DNA of 64,000 bases from Candidatus Gastranaerophilales bacterium (GTDB taxonomy: Bacteria > Cyanobacteriota > Vampirovibrionia > Gastranaerophilales > Gastranaerophilaceae), in assembly GCA_944323875.1 (NCBI GenBank), contig CALUUH010000002.1, positions 112,476 through 176,475 on the forward strand, read 5' to 3'. Shown one piece after another: positions 46,259-55,392 of the stretch. Made by a program: the position numbers and the translations under genes. The notes beneath the pieces were generated by a model. That model saw nothing but the letters and a program-made list of their open reading frames with translations. It did no database searches and was not told the DNA's origin. Every line of letters starts with the position of its first letter. Within the stretch, counting starts at the first letter, position 1.

Positions 46259-46710
46259 TGAAGAAACTATTATTAGTATTACTTGCAGTTATGATAACAG
46301 GAGGTATAACTATGGCAAAAGAATTAGAGCAACCGTTTGCAAAAGGCGAACTTAATCCGTTCGGTAAATTTTTCACAGGCACAACACATTTGCAAAGACT
46401 TGTAGAAAAAGATGACATTTGGAATTCATCAATCGCAAACGTGACATTTGATAAAGGTGCAAGAACCAACTGGCATAAACACTCCGGCGGCCAAATTCTT
46501 CTTGTAACAGCAGGAGAAGGCCGATATCAGGAACGTGATAAAGAAATACAAATTCTGAAAAAGGGTGATGTTGTAAAAATCCCGCCGAATGTTGAACACT
46601 GGCATGGGGCTGCTCCGGACAGCGAATTTGCACATATTTCAATTGAACCGAACATCCCGAATAACGAAACAACATGGCTTGAGCCTGTAACCGATGAACA
46701 GTATAAATAG
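46258..46710 (+). CDS. Exported cupin-domain protein
   Basis: 150 residues. Signal peptide (1-20, TMA|KEL). Cupin motif 1 is NWHKHSGGQILLVTAGEG and motif 2 GDVVKIPPNVEHWHGA, with His ligands for a metal. Overlaps the hydrolase stop and precedes the CMD protein by 11 bases. Cupin and carboxymuconolactone-decarboxylase genes often occur together, suggesting a shared aromatic or reactive-carbonyl metabolism. Confidence 0.88.
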   Translation: MKKLLLVLLAVMITGGITMAKELEQPFAKGELNPFGKFFTGTTHLQRLVEKDDIWNSSIANVTFDKGARTNWHKHSGGQILLVTAGEGRYQERDKEIQILKKGDVVKIPPNVEHWHGAAPDSEFAHISIEPNIPNNETTWLEPVTDEQYK

Positions 46711-46721
46711 GAGTCCGGTTT

Positions 46722-47567
46722 ATGTTCAAAAGAATACTATCATTGCTTTTGGTAATGCTTTTGGCACAGAATTGCATTTTAGCAAAGGCAATAAGTAATG
46801 AGGATAAAAACATGACAAGAACAGATATTTGTAAAGAGAACTACAGAACACTTTTTGGCGGTGAAGCCCTGACACCGACAGGCGATGATCCTGAAATGAT
46901 GGCAATTTTGCAAAAATATATTTTTGGCGAAGTATTTAAGGTCGGCGAACTTGATATTAAAACAAGAGAAATGATAACGGTTACTTCTCTTGCTGTTCAA
47001 CAGACATTGCCGCAGCTAAAAGCGCATATCAACGGGGCTTTGAATGCAGGTGCAACGCCGGTTGAATTGAGAGAGGCAATATATCAGCTTGCGCCGTTTA
47101 TCGGATTTCCGAAAACTTTAAATGCTCTGGGTGTATTGAACGAAGTATTTAAAGAAAGAGGAATTGCAACTCCTTTAAAATCAACTGCAACGGTTAATGA
47201 GGAAGAACGTTATGCAAAAGGTCTTGCTATACAAGACCCTCTGTATGGAGATGAAATAAAACAGTCAATGACCGGACTGCCGCAGGATATGGGCGCGGAT
47301 GTTGCCAGATTTTTAACGGAAGTCTGCTTCGGCGACTTTTATACAAGAGAGGGGCTGGATATTAAAACCCGAGAATTACTTTTTATTGCGGCACTTGTTA
47401 CAACGGGCAATACAACAACTTTAAAAAGCCATATTAAGGGCAATTTAAAAGCCGGTAACTCAAAGGAAACAATAACCGCGGCAATAATTCAATGCCTGCC
47501 ATACGTGGGCTTCCCTAACACTCTTGCATCTCTCAGAACAATGAAGGAAGTCTTTGCAGAAGAATAG
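46722..47567 (+). CDS. Exported protein with two carboxymuconolactone decarboxylase domains
   Basis: 281 residues: signal peptide (1-23, LAKA region), then two CMD/AhpD-like repeats, LDIKTREMITVTSLAV with GATPVELREAIYQLAPFIGF and LDIKTRELLFIAALV with NSKETITAAIIQCLPYVGF. The CxxC peroxidase pair of AhpD is absent, so it is closer to decarboxylase-type members. Last gene of the operon. Confidence 0.87.
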   Translation: MFKRILSLLLVMLLAQNCILAKAISNEDKNMTRTDICKENYRTLFGGEALTPTGDDPEMMAILQKYIFGEVFKVGELDIKTREMITVTSLAVQQTLPQLKAHINGALNAGATPVELREAIYQLAPFIGFPKTLNALGVLNEVFKERGIATPLKSTATVNEEERYAKGLAIQDPLYGDEIKQSMTGLPQDMGADVARFLTEVCFGDFYTREGLDIKTRELLFIAALVTTGNTTTLKSHIKGNLKAGNSKETITAAIIQCLPYVGFPNTLASLRTMKEVFAEE

Positions 47568-47607
47568 TTGCATGGTTTTTATATTTGTAAATAAATTTAA
47601 CACATAT

Positions 47608-47642
47608 TTTCAGCTAGGTAATTTTATAATACCTAGCTGAAA
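47608..47642. terminator. Hairpin between convergent transcription units
   Basis: TTTCAGCTAGGT and ACCTAGCTGAAA arms, between the CMD gene and the convergent M15 gene. It has AAAAATT/AATTTTT on one side; may serve both directions. Confidence 0.65.
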
Positions 47643-47673
47643 AATTGATATTTGAGATAATATGTAAATATTT

Positions 47674-48600
47674 TTATGCTCTTCTGTAATAACCGCTAAC
47701 CTTAGTCCCATCTTTGCGAATATATGGGTCAACCCATATTATACTTCCATTTTGGACGGCAACTTGAGCTTCATAGTTTGTTGGTATTCCTATTGTTTTA
47801 AGTTGTTTATATATATGATTTTCAAATTTAATATAATCATTACTTGACATTTGTGCTATATCTTCTCGTGTGAATATTTTTTTAGAAAGGCTGGGTTCAG
47901 GAGCTATTTCTCCGTAATAATTTAAAAAATTTATTTTTACACCTTTAAAAGTATTATTATTTTTTGTTTTATCAAAGTTTGAAGGCATATTTTGCCAGTT
48001 GCTGGCGTTCATTCTTTTAATAATTTTTTGTTTTTCATAAGGGGTTAACTCAACATCACCTATATTGACTTTTCTGTAAATTTTAGAATTATATATTCCA
48101 TTTCGTTCTAAATATTTTTTAGAAAATGTAGGTAGGCCTATATGTGTATAGTTTGAACCAAATTCCATTTCGCCCATATGTATTTCATCAATAATATCTT
48201 GTGCATAACTTTGTGAACTACCCTGAACACAAAAATCTAATGCTAAACCTTCTAAATGTAGACTTGTTTCGGAAGGTTTATTTCGTTGGCTTCCATCATG
48301 TCGGTTATAGGCATTAATAAGTTTCTGTTGTTCGCTAGGGGTTCTCCAGCCAGATGTTATTCTAATCGGTTTTCCAATTTTATCTCTATAGGTTTGTAAA
48401 ACATCTGCACTTGCTTTTAAGTTCTCTAAAATTTCTCGTGACGGCATATCAATTTCTCTTTCTGTGGTTTGTAATACTTCATTCTAAGTAAAATTTTCGG
48501 TACAATATGCGTCATTAGGTAACTTTAGTTTGCTATTTGGTTTGAGTGCGTTTAAATAAAGTTCGACTTCTTCTGGTGACCAGAAATTTTTGTTTGCCAT
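47674..48600 (-). pseudogene. M15-family peptidase gene interrupted by one in-frame TAG
   Basis: 309 codons from ATG 48600 (GGAG upstream) with one TAG at 48484-48486 (codon 39). Downstream of it a 257-residue frame (ATG 48447) holds ITSGWRTPSEQQ and SLHLEGLALDF (H-x(6)-D), the zinc-ligand pattern of VanY/M15A endopeptidases that cut peptidoglycan peptides or act in lysis, and a C-terminal helical part. The N-terminal 38 residues look coding (MANKNFWSPEEVEL). Restart at 48447 could still give an active enzyme. Whether a host gene or a phage lysin cannot be told. Confidence 0.7.
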
Positions 48601-48631
48601 TTTTTTCTCCTTATATTTTAACTATCACGAC

Positions 48632-48663
48632 AACAAAACCGACAATTTTTTGTCGGTTTTGTT
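48632..48663 (-). terminator. Terminator
   Basis: AACAAAACCGACAA and TTGTCGGTTTTGTT arms, on the minus strand just past the stop of the gene at 48684. Confidence 0.8.
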
Positions 48664-48683
48664 AATTTATTTTTATTAATTAT

Positions 48684-49286
48684 TTAATATATGACATTGG
48701 GGTAATGTTTCAAATCGGCCTGATATACAGTGATTTTTTGTTTGATACTATCTTTACAAATAAAATCAGGATATTTTTTATTAAAATTTTTATAGAATGC
48801 TATTATTCGTTTTAATTCGTATTTTGGTATTATATATTTTGTATCAGATATTATTCTCTTGTCAAAATATGTTTCAAATTTTAGTAATTCTTGCCAATCT
48901 TCTGTTAAATAAGAGGCAAATTCATTGTATAAATAATGATTACTTTTTACAAGAAAAAATTCACCTTCGTCAAACTGAACAATCATCCCTTTGTCGAAAA
49001 AATCATTGGAATATATTTGTGCTTGTTGCTCAAAAGAATTATTATGGGATTTATAATCAAAGGTTATTTGGGAACTCTGATATGCCACGGCTTTTTGGTA
49101 GAATACAAGAAATTCTAAGTAATCGTTTACTGCTTCTTGTGAACCGCGTTTATTATAAAATTCCTGTTGGTATGCCCTTGTCGCTTTATGAATAGAATTA
49201 ACATCATTTATGTCAAATTCATTATAATTGACCGCAAAAGCAGGTAAAGCAAATAACAATATTAGTACCGCCAAGATTCTTTTCAT
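48684..49286 (-). CDS. Secreted hypothetical protein
   Basis: 200 residues from ATG 49286; signal peptide 1-18 (AFA|VNY). The mature part is acidic/aromatic (many Tyr, Phe, Asn) with alternating helices; no motif recognised. A near-consensus promoter lies about 100 bases upstream (49389-49417) and a terminator follows, so it is a single-gene unit. Confidence 0.6.
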   Translation of the reverse strand: MKRILAVLILLFALPAFAVNYNEFDINDVNSIHKATRAYQQEFYNKRGSQEAVNDYLEFLVFYQKAVAYQSSQITFDYKSHNNSFEQQAQIYSNDFFDKGMIVQFDEGEFFLVKSNHYLYNEFASYLTEDWQELLKFETYFDKRIISDTKYIIPKYELKRIIAFYKNFNKKYPDFICKDSIKQKITVYQADLKHYPNVIY

Positions 49287-49388
49287 AAGGCACACTTCAC
49301 CTATCTTGCGACGTAAATAACTTTGCCATCTAAAGATACATCTTTAAGTGTATTATTCCACTCGGGCTTGAGTCTACACGTCTTATTC

Positions 49389-49417
49389 ATCATATTAACT
49401 ATAAATAAATTTGTCAA
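49389..49417 (-). promoter_or_regulatory. Promoter for the secreted protein gene
   Basis: TTGACA (49412-49417) and TATGAT (49389-49394), spacing 17, on the minus strand. Predicted start of transcription near 49381. Confidence 0.65.
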
Positions 49418-49472
49418 TTAGCCATTTGGGTATATTTTTTAATCTTTAAAAAAATTTAGTATAAAATCATAG

Positions 49473-50138
49473 CTACATATTTTTCGAACACCACAAAATC
49501 AATAGTTCGTATAGCTCTTCAATCCGGCGGTTATCCGAATTTTGAATATGTTTTCTGGTTATGCAGGTTTCTAAAATTATACGATCTTTATCTTTTACGT
49601 AATTAAGTAATTCTTTTTTGGTTGGGATATATTTATTCAGTATCAAAAAATATTTGGCCTGCAATATAAAGAATGGCATTTTATAAAGATGTATAAGGCT
49701 TTCTTGAGGATTTTTATCATACAAAAACGAATGACACGCCATGTGATACAATGTTTCAACACCTGTTTTTATAGTGATTTTTATGTCCGCAGCTGTAGGA
49801 GGCGTAATTATATCTTTGATATTTCCGAACAGGTTTTCTGTCTCGTAATAAAATTGAAAAATATCTGACTTTGACCAGTTAGAAATGTCATCTTTTCCAC
49901 AGATAAATCCGCAGCATTTTTCTTTGTAAGGCATGCTTTGAACAATTTGTTTATACTTCTTTAAATCTTCAAGTGTGAGGGAATTTAATATCACAACAAT
50001 ATCAATGTCACTGCTCGCTTCTGCCTCGTTACGTCTGTAACTGCCTTGATATCCCATGAATAAAAGATCGCCGTCAAATTCCTCTTGAATTTTTGTTTGC
50101 AATTCTTTAAGCCAATTTTTTAAATCAAATAGTTCCAT
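49473..50138 (-). CDS. Nucleotidyltransferase (KNTase/Pol-beta fold)
   Basis: 221 residues. GYQGSYRRNEAEASSDIDIV carries the GS-x-R-x(8)-SDIDI signature; the two Asp bind metal. The C-terminal half is helical and lacks the full aminoglycoside-resistance pattern, so substrate (a sugar, antibiotic or protein AMPylation target) is unknown. Downstream in one direction of the MBL hydrolase gene, separated by 6 bases, so co-transcribed. Confidence 0.8.
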   Translation of the reverse strand: MELFDLKNWLKELQTKIQEEFDGDLLFMGYQGSYRRNEAEASSDIDIVVILNSLTLEDLKKYKQIVQSMPYKEKCCGFICGKDDISNWSKSDIFQFYYETENLFGNIKDIITPPTAADIKITIKTGVETLYHMACHSFLYDKNPQESLIHLYKMPFFILQAKYFLILNKYIPTKKELLNYVKDKDRIILETCITRKHIQNSDNRRIEELYELLILWCSKNM

Positions 50139-50144
50139 ATTTAT

Positions 50145-50915
50145 CTAAAAGGTTAAAATCTCATTGTTTTCAGGAATAACAACATTTTTAAGACTTAAAG
50201 CTTTTATTTCTTCTCTTGTAACCGTAAGGTGGCTTACTGTATCAAGATGACTTGCTACTATTGTGGATGCCGGTACATAAGCAGATATTGCTTTAAGATC
50301 ATCCAGATCCATAATTAAGCGTTCATTGTCTTTAAGCACTCTTGCCCCGCAAGCATTTACTACTATTATTTGCGGCGTATATTTGTCAATGATTTTTTCT
50401 ATTGCGTCATACCATATAGTATCTCCTGCAACATATAGAGTTTTTTCGTTATTTGATTGGAATACAACACCCATTGCATCATACGGCATTCCAAGAGCTT
50501 CACAAACAGGTTTTATAACTTCACGTTTCCCGTGCTGACATTCAGTTTTGTACAATGTTATATTACCAAAAGCTGTACCTGCTTCCGATAATATGGTAAT
50601 GTTATTAAAACCAAAAGATTTGATAATATCCATATCGGATTGAGATTGCACAAAAAATGGGATGCTCTTGTCAAGAGCATCGGCCGCAAATTTATCCCAA
50701 TGATCCGGATGAAAATGTGTAAGAATAACTGCATCTACATTTACAATTTCCTGAATACTGATAGGAAGATCTATCCTTGGCTGCCTGACTTCTGAATGAT
50801 AAGCTCCTTCAAAACCCGGCATGTAGTCTTTAGGCCCAAGCCATGGATCTATCAGGAATTTTTTACCGGCATAAGTGATTATTATAGTTGCATTTCTTAT
50901 TTGATGTATTTGCAT
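50145..50915 (-). CDS. MBL-fold metal-dependent hydrolase (UlaG-like)
   Basis: 256 residues. NATIIITYAGKKFLIDPWLG, TH-F-HPDHWDKF (HxHxDH metal motif), a histidine in QHGKRE, AGDTIWYD and SHLDTVSHLT fit the UlaG-like branch of the metallo-beta-lactamase fold. It probably hydrolyses a lactone or phosphodiester. AGGAAAAAA precedes the start. Operon with the nucleotidyltransferase. Confidence 0.87.
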   Translation of the reverse strand: MQIHQIRNATIIITYAGKKFLIDPWLGPKDYMPGFEGAYHSEVRQPRIDLPISIQEIVNVDAVILTHFHPDHWDKFAADALDKSIPFFVQSQSDMDIIKSFGFNNITILSEAGTAFGNITLYKTECQHGKREVIKPVCEALGMPYDAMGVVFQSNNEKTLYVAGDTIWYDAIEKIIDKYTPQIIVVNACGARVLKDNERLIMDLDDLKAISAYVPASTIVASHLDTVSHLTVTREEIKALSLKNVVIPENNEILTF

Positions 50916-50999
50916 ATTTTTTTCCTTTTAAATATATCGTAACATAAATCTATATAAAAACAGGTTATCAATTTAAACTGCTATTGTAGTGGATAAAAT

Positions 51000-51680
51000 T
51001 TATTTTTTCCGTTTCAGTATAAGCAATAAAATCAGACCGAAAATCAGTATTACGCCCGCGATAGTTGCAGCGATAACAGGATAATTCAGCAGAATAAATT
51101 CCACATAAATGTCATTATTTTGAGTGTAATCTATCGGCCAGCACAACTCACGGTCGCCGTTTACGATTTTAGCGTTATGGGCTTTTGGCTTGCAAGGCAG
51201 TTTGACGGTAATTCTTGACTGGTATATGTCATTTATGTTTACATTTTCTGTGTTGGAGGCTGCATTTTGCTCAGGTGCCTGTTCTTTCTTAAAACCTTCT
51301 AAATAACCTGAAAGAATATACTTTTGCATATATAAATTTTTGTCTACAGTCAGAAGTCTTTCACCTTTTGGTTTTAAAATTCTTACGATATCTTTTAAAT
51401 CGTTTTGCTGTAAGTTTTCTACAGACGTTGTGTATTTTGCACCGACCATTTTGTCCTGTGTAATTTTGGTTTTCTCAGTATGACTACCTGTATTGTCTAT
51501 TGGTTTTAAGTCCTCAAAAATGGTGTCTATTTTTTCATAAGTTCCGAGTTCCTGATTTATAAGAAGATCGTTTTCAACGACGGCATTTCCTTTATTGTCA
51601 AATGTTATGGTTGTGTCAGTTTTCACACAACCGGTTGTAAAGACCATTGTCAAAGCGAGCATTAATAAAAGTTTTTTCAT
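51000..51680 (-). CDS. Lipoprotein with C-terminal membrane anchor, DUF3153-like
   Basis: 226 residues from ATG 51680 (ATGGAGGCTTATTT upstream; earlier in-frame starts lack a site). Lipobox TTGC gives lipidated Cys18. The following TDTTITFDNKGNAVVEND opens a beta-rich domain like DUF3153/LppM proteins of cyanobacteria and actinobacteria. A C-terminal helix (about 200-222) ends in KRKK. Role unknown. Family call is by eye. Confidence 0.6.
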   Translation of the reverse strand: MKKLLLMLALTMVFTTGCVKTDTTITFDNKGNAVVENDLLINQELGTYEKIDTIFEDLKPIDNTGSHTEKTKITQDKMVGAKYTTSVENLQQNDLKDIVRILKPKGERLLTVDKNLYMQKYILSGYLEGFKKEQAPEQNAASNTENVNINDIYQSRITVKLPCKPKAHNAKIVNGDRELCWPIDYTQNNDIYVEFILLNYPVIAATIAGVILIFGLILLLILKRKK

Positions 51681-51812
51681 AAATAAGCCTCCATGTACTT
51701 TACTATAGCATAGGGAGTACAATCGTGCAACGCTTAAATATTTTGTAAATCTGCTTGTCACGCAGATGCGTTTTGTGTTATAGTTATAGGCAGCCGGAGT
51801 TATGGATAAAGG

Positions 51813-52889
51813 ATGGGATTTGTGGAAAAGAAAGCAGTTGCAAACACAAGTGACAAAAAGAAAGTTTTGATAATAAAGTTATCTTCTCTGGGAGATGTGA
51901 TATTTAATGTGCCGCTGGCTAATCTTTTGAAACAAAACGGTTATGAAGTTTCATGGCTTGTCGGAGAAAAAGGTTTTGATATTGTTAATGGCAACCCGTG
52001 TGTAGATAAGGTATTTTTTGCTCCGATTGAGAAATGGAAAAAATCCAGGAATGTTTTCAAAAATATTGCAGAAGCAGTGCAATTACTTAAACAGCTGCGT
52101 CAGGAAAATTTTGATATTTGTCTGGATACACAGATGAGGCTCAAAAGCTTGTTTTTTACAAGATTTTGTAACGCTAAAAGACGGATTATCGCAAAAGACG
52201 CAAAGGAATTTTCAAAATTCGGTGCAAATGAAATTATTCCTTCAATCAAGGATGAAAAAAACAGCATTGTAAAAAATTATTTGAAATACGCTCAGTATCT
52301 TGGTTTGAATACAGAGGATATTACGGTGACACTGCCGAAGGCCCCAGTGGAAACAGTTAAAAAGGTTGATGATTTGCTCAAAAATGTTGACCGCACAAAG
52401 CCGCTTGTTGTTATTGCCCCTGCAACAACATGGATTGGCAAACACTGGGACAGAAACAACTGGAAAGTATTAATTTCCAGCCTTGAAAAAGAATATACTC
52501 TTATTTTTACGGGCACAAAAAATGATAATGAATTGATAAACTATATTGGCGGGCAAAATCATTTTAATATTGCGGGTAAAACTTCATTAAAAGAACTGAT
52601 AGAAGTTTTGAGGCGTGCGGATCTGGTAATTTCGCTTGACAGCGGGACAACACATCTGGCATGGGCAACTCAAAAACCTAAAATCGTTTCAATATATTGC
52701 TGCACACCAAAGAGTTTGTATGCACCTTTAGGAGATGCAAATAAATATGCGGCCCTCTCAAGTTCTTTATGCACACCGTGTCATCATAAAAAGTGCAAGG
52801 CCATAGAAAAATATGCCTGCACTGCTTCTCCGGCACCGGAAATCGTACTGGAACAGGTTCACAGATTACTTAATAACAGGGAAAATTAA
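51813..52889 (+). CDS. Glycosyltransferase family 9 (heptosyltransferase-like)
   Basis: 358 residues. KVLIIKLSSLGDVIFNVPLA, VSWLVGEKGF and LCLD-type FDICLDTQMRLKS are the N-lobe features of WaaC/WaaF enzymes; VVIAPATTWIGKHWDRNNW and SLDSGTTHLAWA (the nucleotide-sugar site) the C-lobe. Adds a heptose-like sugar to LPS core or related glycan. Overlaps the next glycosyltransferase by 1 base. Presence implies an outer membrane glycolipid. Confidence 0.92.
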   Translation: MGFVEKKAVANTSDKKKVLIIKLSSLGDVIFNVPLANLLKQNGYEVSWLVGEKGFDIVNGNPCVDKVFFAPIEKWKKSRNVFKNIAEAVQLLKQLRQENFDICLDTQMRLKSLFFTRFCNAKRRIIAKDAKEFSKFGANEIIPSIKDEKNSIVKNYLKYAQYLGLNTEDITVTLPKAPVETVKKVDDLLKNVDRTKPLVVIAPATTWIGKHWDRNNWKVLISSLEKEYTLIFTGTKNDNELINYIGGQNHFNIAGKTSLKELIEVLRRADLVISLDSGTTHLAWATQKPKIVSIYCCTPKSLYAPLGDANKYAALSSSLCTPCHHKKCKAIEKYACTASPAPEIVLEQVHRLLNNREN

Positions 52890-53821
52890 TGAAAGATTTG
52901 CAAAAAATTATAGAACAAATACAACAGGATTTTAAAACAGGTAAAAAGAATTACAACATAGATAAGCCCGAAGTGTCAGTTATCATACCTGTTTACAATG
53001 TAGAAGAATATATTTATGACTGCCTGCACTCAGTTGTAAACCAGACTTTTGAAAATATGGAAATTATAGTTGTTAATGATGGCTCGCCGGATGACAGTGC
53101 AAAAATTGCCGCAGAGTTTGCCAAGTATGATTCCCGTATAAAAATTGTCACCCAGAAAAATGCCGGTCTGTCTGCCGCAAGAAATACCGGCATGGATACG
53201 GCATGCGGAAATTACATCTGTTTTATAGATAGTGATGACTGGGTTGAGAATAATTTTATTGAGAAGTTGTACACTGCCTTACAGGAAGAAGAGGCCGATG
53301 TTGCCTGTGCAACAATTATTCGTAAGCGTAAAAATTCACAAAAATACAGGGTGCATTATACAGAAAAGAATGTCTACACAACACTGGAAAATAAAATAAA
53401 TGCCTGCCGCATCCCTGTATGCTGCTATGTTTGGAATAAATTGTACAGATTTGACAAGATTAAAAAGTTCAAATTTAAAGCCGGTGCATATTATGAAGAT
53501 GTTCAGTGGACGCCGGAAGTTTTGAAACAAACAGGAAAAATGGTCACTGTACCTGATACGGCTTACTATTACAGAGTAAATAAAAATTCTATAGTTAAGA
53601 AAACTCCGTCCAAAAAGAAGCAGGAAGATTCTTACAACGCTAAAAAATACATCATTAAATTTTTTGATGAAAACAATCTGCCGCTTACCAAAAAACAGAG
53701 AACAATAACAAAATTTGTGTATTATATTTTGAGTATTCCCCTTTTAAAAATTAAAGAATACTCAAATACGCAAACCTACTGGTTGTTTGGTTTGCTGCCT
53801 GTTTTTAAAAAACGGGTTTAG
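52889..53821 (+). CDS. Glycosyltransferase family 2
   Basis: 310 residues. VSVIIPVYNVEEYIYDCLHS, VNDGSPDD and CFIDSDDWVE give the GT-A fold with a DxD-type motif; AGLSAARNTGMD is typical. No membrane helix. Starts within the GT9 stop codon (TAATG), so coupled. Probably extends the same surface glycan. Its end overlaps the convergent efflux gene by 4 bases. Confidence 0.93.
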   Translation: MKDLQKIIEQIQQDFKTGKKNYNIDKPEVSVIIPVYNVEEYIYDCLHSVVNQTFENMEIIVVNDGSPDDSAKIAAEFAKYDSRIKIVTQKNAGLSAARNTGMDTACGNYICFIDSDDWVENNFIEKLYTALQEEEADVACATIIRKRKNSQKYRVHYTEKNVYTTLENKINACRIPVCCYVWNKLYRFDKIKKFKFKAGAYYEDVQWTPEVLKQTGKMVTVPDTAYYYRVNKNSIVKKTPSKKKQEDSYNAKKYIIKFFDENNLPLTKKQRTITKFVYYILSIPLLKIKEYSNTQTYWLFGLLPVFKKRV

Positions 53822-55389
53822 TCGTTGTTTTTAACTTTAACAGCCTGCGTTTTTTTAATTCGTATAAGCAATAACAGCGGTATGACAGCAAAACATAATG
53901 CCCCGAATACTCTGAATGAGTCAATGAAAGCCCACAGGTTAGATTGCTGTATTAATTGACTATACATTCTATATTGAGCCATGTATTGTGCAACAGATGC
54001 TTGCGTATATTGCGCAAGAGCACCGGCTGTAGAATGTACTCTTTCAATAAAATTAGGGTTTAATTCATGCAGTTTGCCGACAAGCATATATTGATGCACC
54101 TGCGCAAATCTAGTCAACATTGTTGCAACCAGCGACGTTCCGACCGCACTGCCGATATTTTTAAGTAAATTTTGAATGCCGGTTGCGTTTGTCATCTGTT
54201 CATTACGCAATGTATCAACCGACAAATTCATAATCGGCACCATTGACAGACCCATTCCCATTCCCATAAAGAAATTCGGAATGGCGATATTCATATTGGA
54301 TATCTGTAAATTCAATGAGCCGAATACCAGTGTGGCGCCTCCAATAAGGGACAAACCTATCATAACCAGCAGCCTGTTATCCAGCCGGTTTGACAGTAAA
54401 GCTGTCAGAACCATGGCCGTCATACTTCCAAAACCGCGCGGCATCATAGTTGCTCCGCTTAAAAATGCCGTATAACCCATCATGCTTTGCAGGAATTGTG
54501 GTAATATAGCAAGTGACGCATACAAAACAGCCTGAATTACGACCTGTATAATTGTGCTGGCTGAAAAATTTCTGTCTTTAAATACAGAAAGATCAATTAA
54601 CGAATCTTTATTTGTAATCTGTGAATGGAAAAATAAAATACATGCAACAACCGAAACACCAAAAGTCCATCTTATCCATGTTGCATTAAACCAGTCGGCA
54701 TTATTACCTTTATCAAGAACTGTTTGCAGGGTAACAAGCCATATTGTCAGATAAAAGAAACCTTTTCCGTCAATTTTAACATTCTTTTGTTTTTTTGCAT
54801 AAGGCGGATCTTCAAGCAGTTTGTGACATAAAAGCGCCGCAGCACAGCCGAACGGTACGTTGATAAAAAATATCCACGGCCATGTCCAGTTATCCGTAAT
54901 CCAACCGCCCAGAACAGGCCCGATTATAGGTGCAAGGATTACCCCCATACCAAATATTGACATTGCAAGCCCGCGTTTTTCTTTTGGAAAGCTTTCAATC
55001 ATAATAGCCTGAGATATCGGCAAAATACCTCCGCCGCCAAAGCCTTGCAATACTCTGGCAAATATCATAAATTCGATATTCTTGGCCATACCGCAAAGCA
55101 TAGATGCTATGGTAAACATCATTATACTTATTATAAAAAAGTTCTTCCGGCCAAAAACTTTACCGAAAAAATCAACAGCCGGAATTACAATACCGGCTGC
55201 AATTAAATAACTTGTTAAAATCCACATGGACTCATCACGTGTGGCAGAAAAGCTTCCGGCCATATGTGGTAATGCTACGTTTCCTATTGTACCGTCAAGC
55301 ACATAGATAAATACTGCAAGCATTACAGGGATAACCATTATCCATGGGTTTACACTCGGGGTCCATTCTTCATTCTGTATATTTGACAT
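53818..55389 (-). CDS. emrB: MFS drug:H+ antiporter, EmrB/QacA-type (DHA2), paralogue 1
   Basis: 523 residues with about 14 membrane helices. VLDGTIGNVALPHMAGSF (motif D1-type), WILTSYLIAA, FGRKNFF (motif A), ARVLQGFGGGGILPISQAI (motif B) and GPVLGGWITDNWTWPWIFFI (motif C, drug-proton antiport). Works with the EmrA-like adaptor and TolC-like channel encoded next to it. Three bases separate it from a second, clearly related EmrB gene. Confidence 0.92.
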   Translation of the reverse strand: MSNIQNEEWTPSVNPWIMVIPVMLAVFIYVLDGTIGNVALPHMAGSFSATRDESMWILTSYLIAAGIVIPAVDFFGKVFGRKNFFIISIMMFTIASMLCGMAKNIEFMIFARVLQGFGGGGILPISQAIMIESFPKEKRGLAMSIFGMGVILAPIIGPVLGGWITDNWTWPWIFFINVPFGCAAALLCHKLLEDPPYAKKQKNVKIDGKGFFYLTIWLVTLQTVLDKGNNADWFNATWIRWTFGVSVVACILFFHSQITNKDSLIDLSVFKDRNFSASTIIQVVIQAVLYASLAILPQFLQSMMGYTAFLSGATMMPRGFGSMTAMVLTALLSNRLDNRLLVMIGLSLIGGATLVFGSLNLQISNMNIAIPNFFMGMGMGLSMVPIMNLSVDTLRNEQMTNATGIQNLLKNIGSAVGTSLVATMLTRFAQVHQYMLVGKLHELNPNFIERVHSTAGALAQYTQASVAQYMAQYRMYSQLIQQSNLWAFIDSFRVFGALCFAVIPLLLLIRIKKTQAVKVKNND

Positions 55390-55392
55390 CTT

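Noticed and set aside
49290..49385. 30-codon frame starting MMNKTCRL upstream of the secreted protein
   Set aside because: The predicted promoter's -10 box overlaps its start, so the message would begin inside or after the ATG. Also no ribosome site.
54176..54475. Plus-strand frames within the emrB and lepA genes
   Set aside because: They lie antisense to strongly supported genes and carry no recognisable domain or ribosome site.
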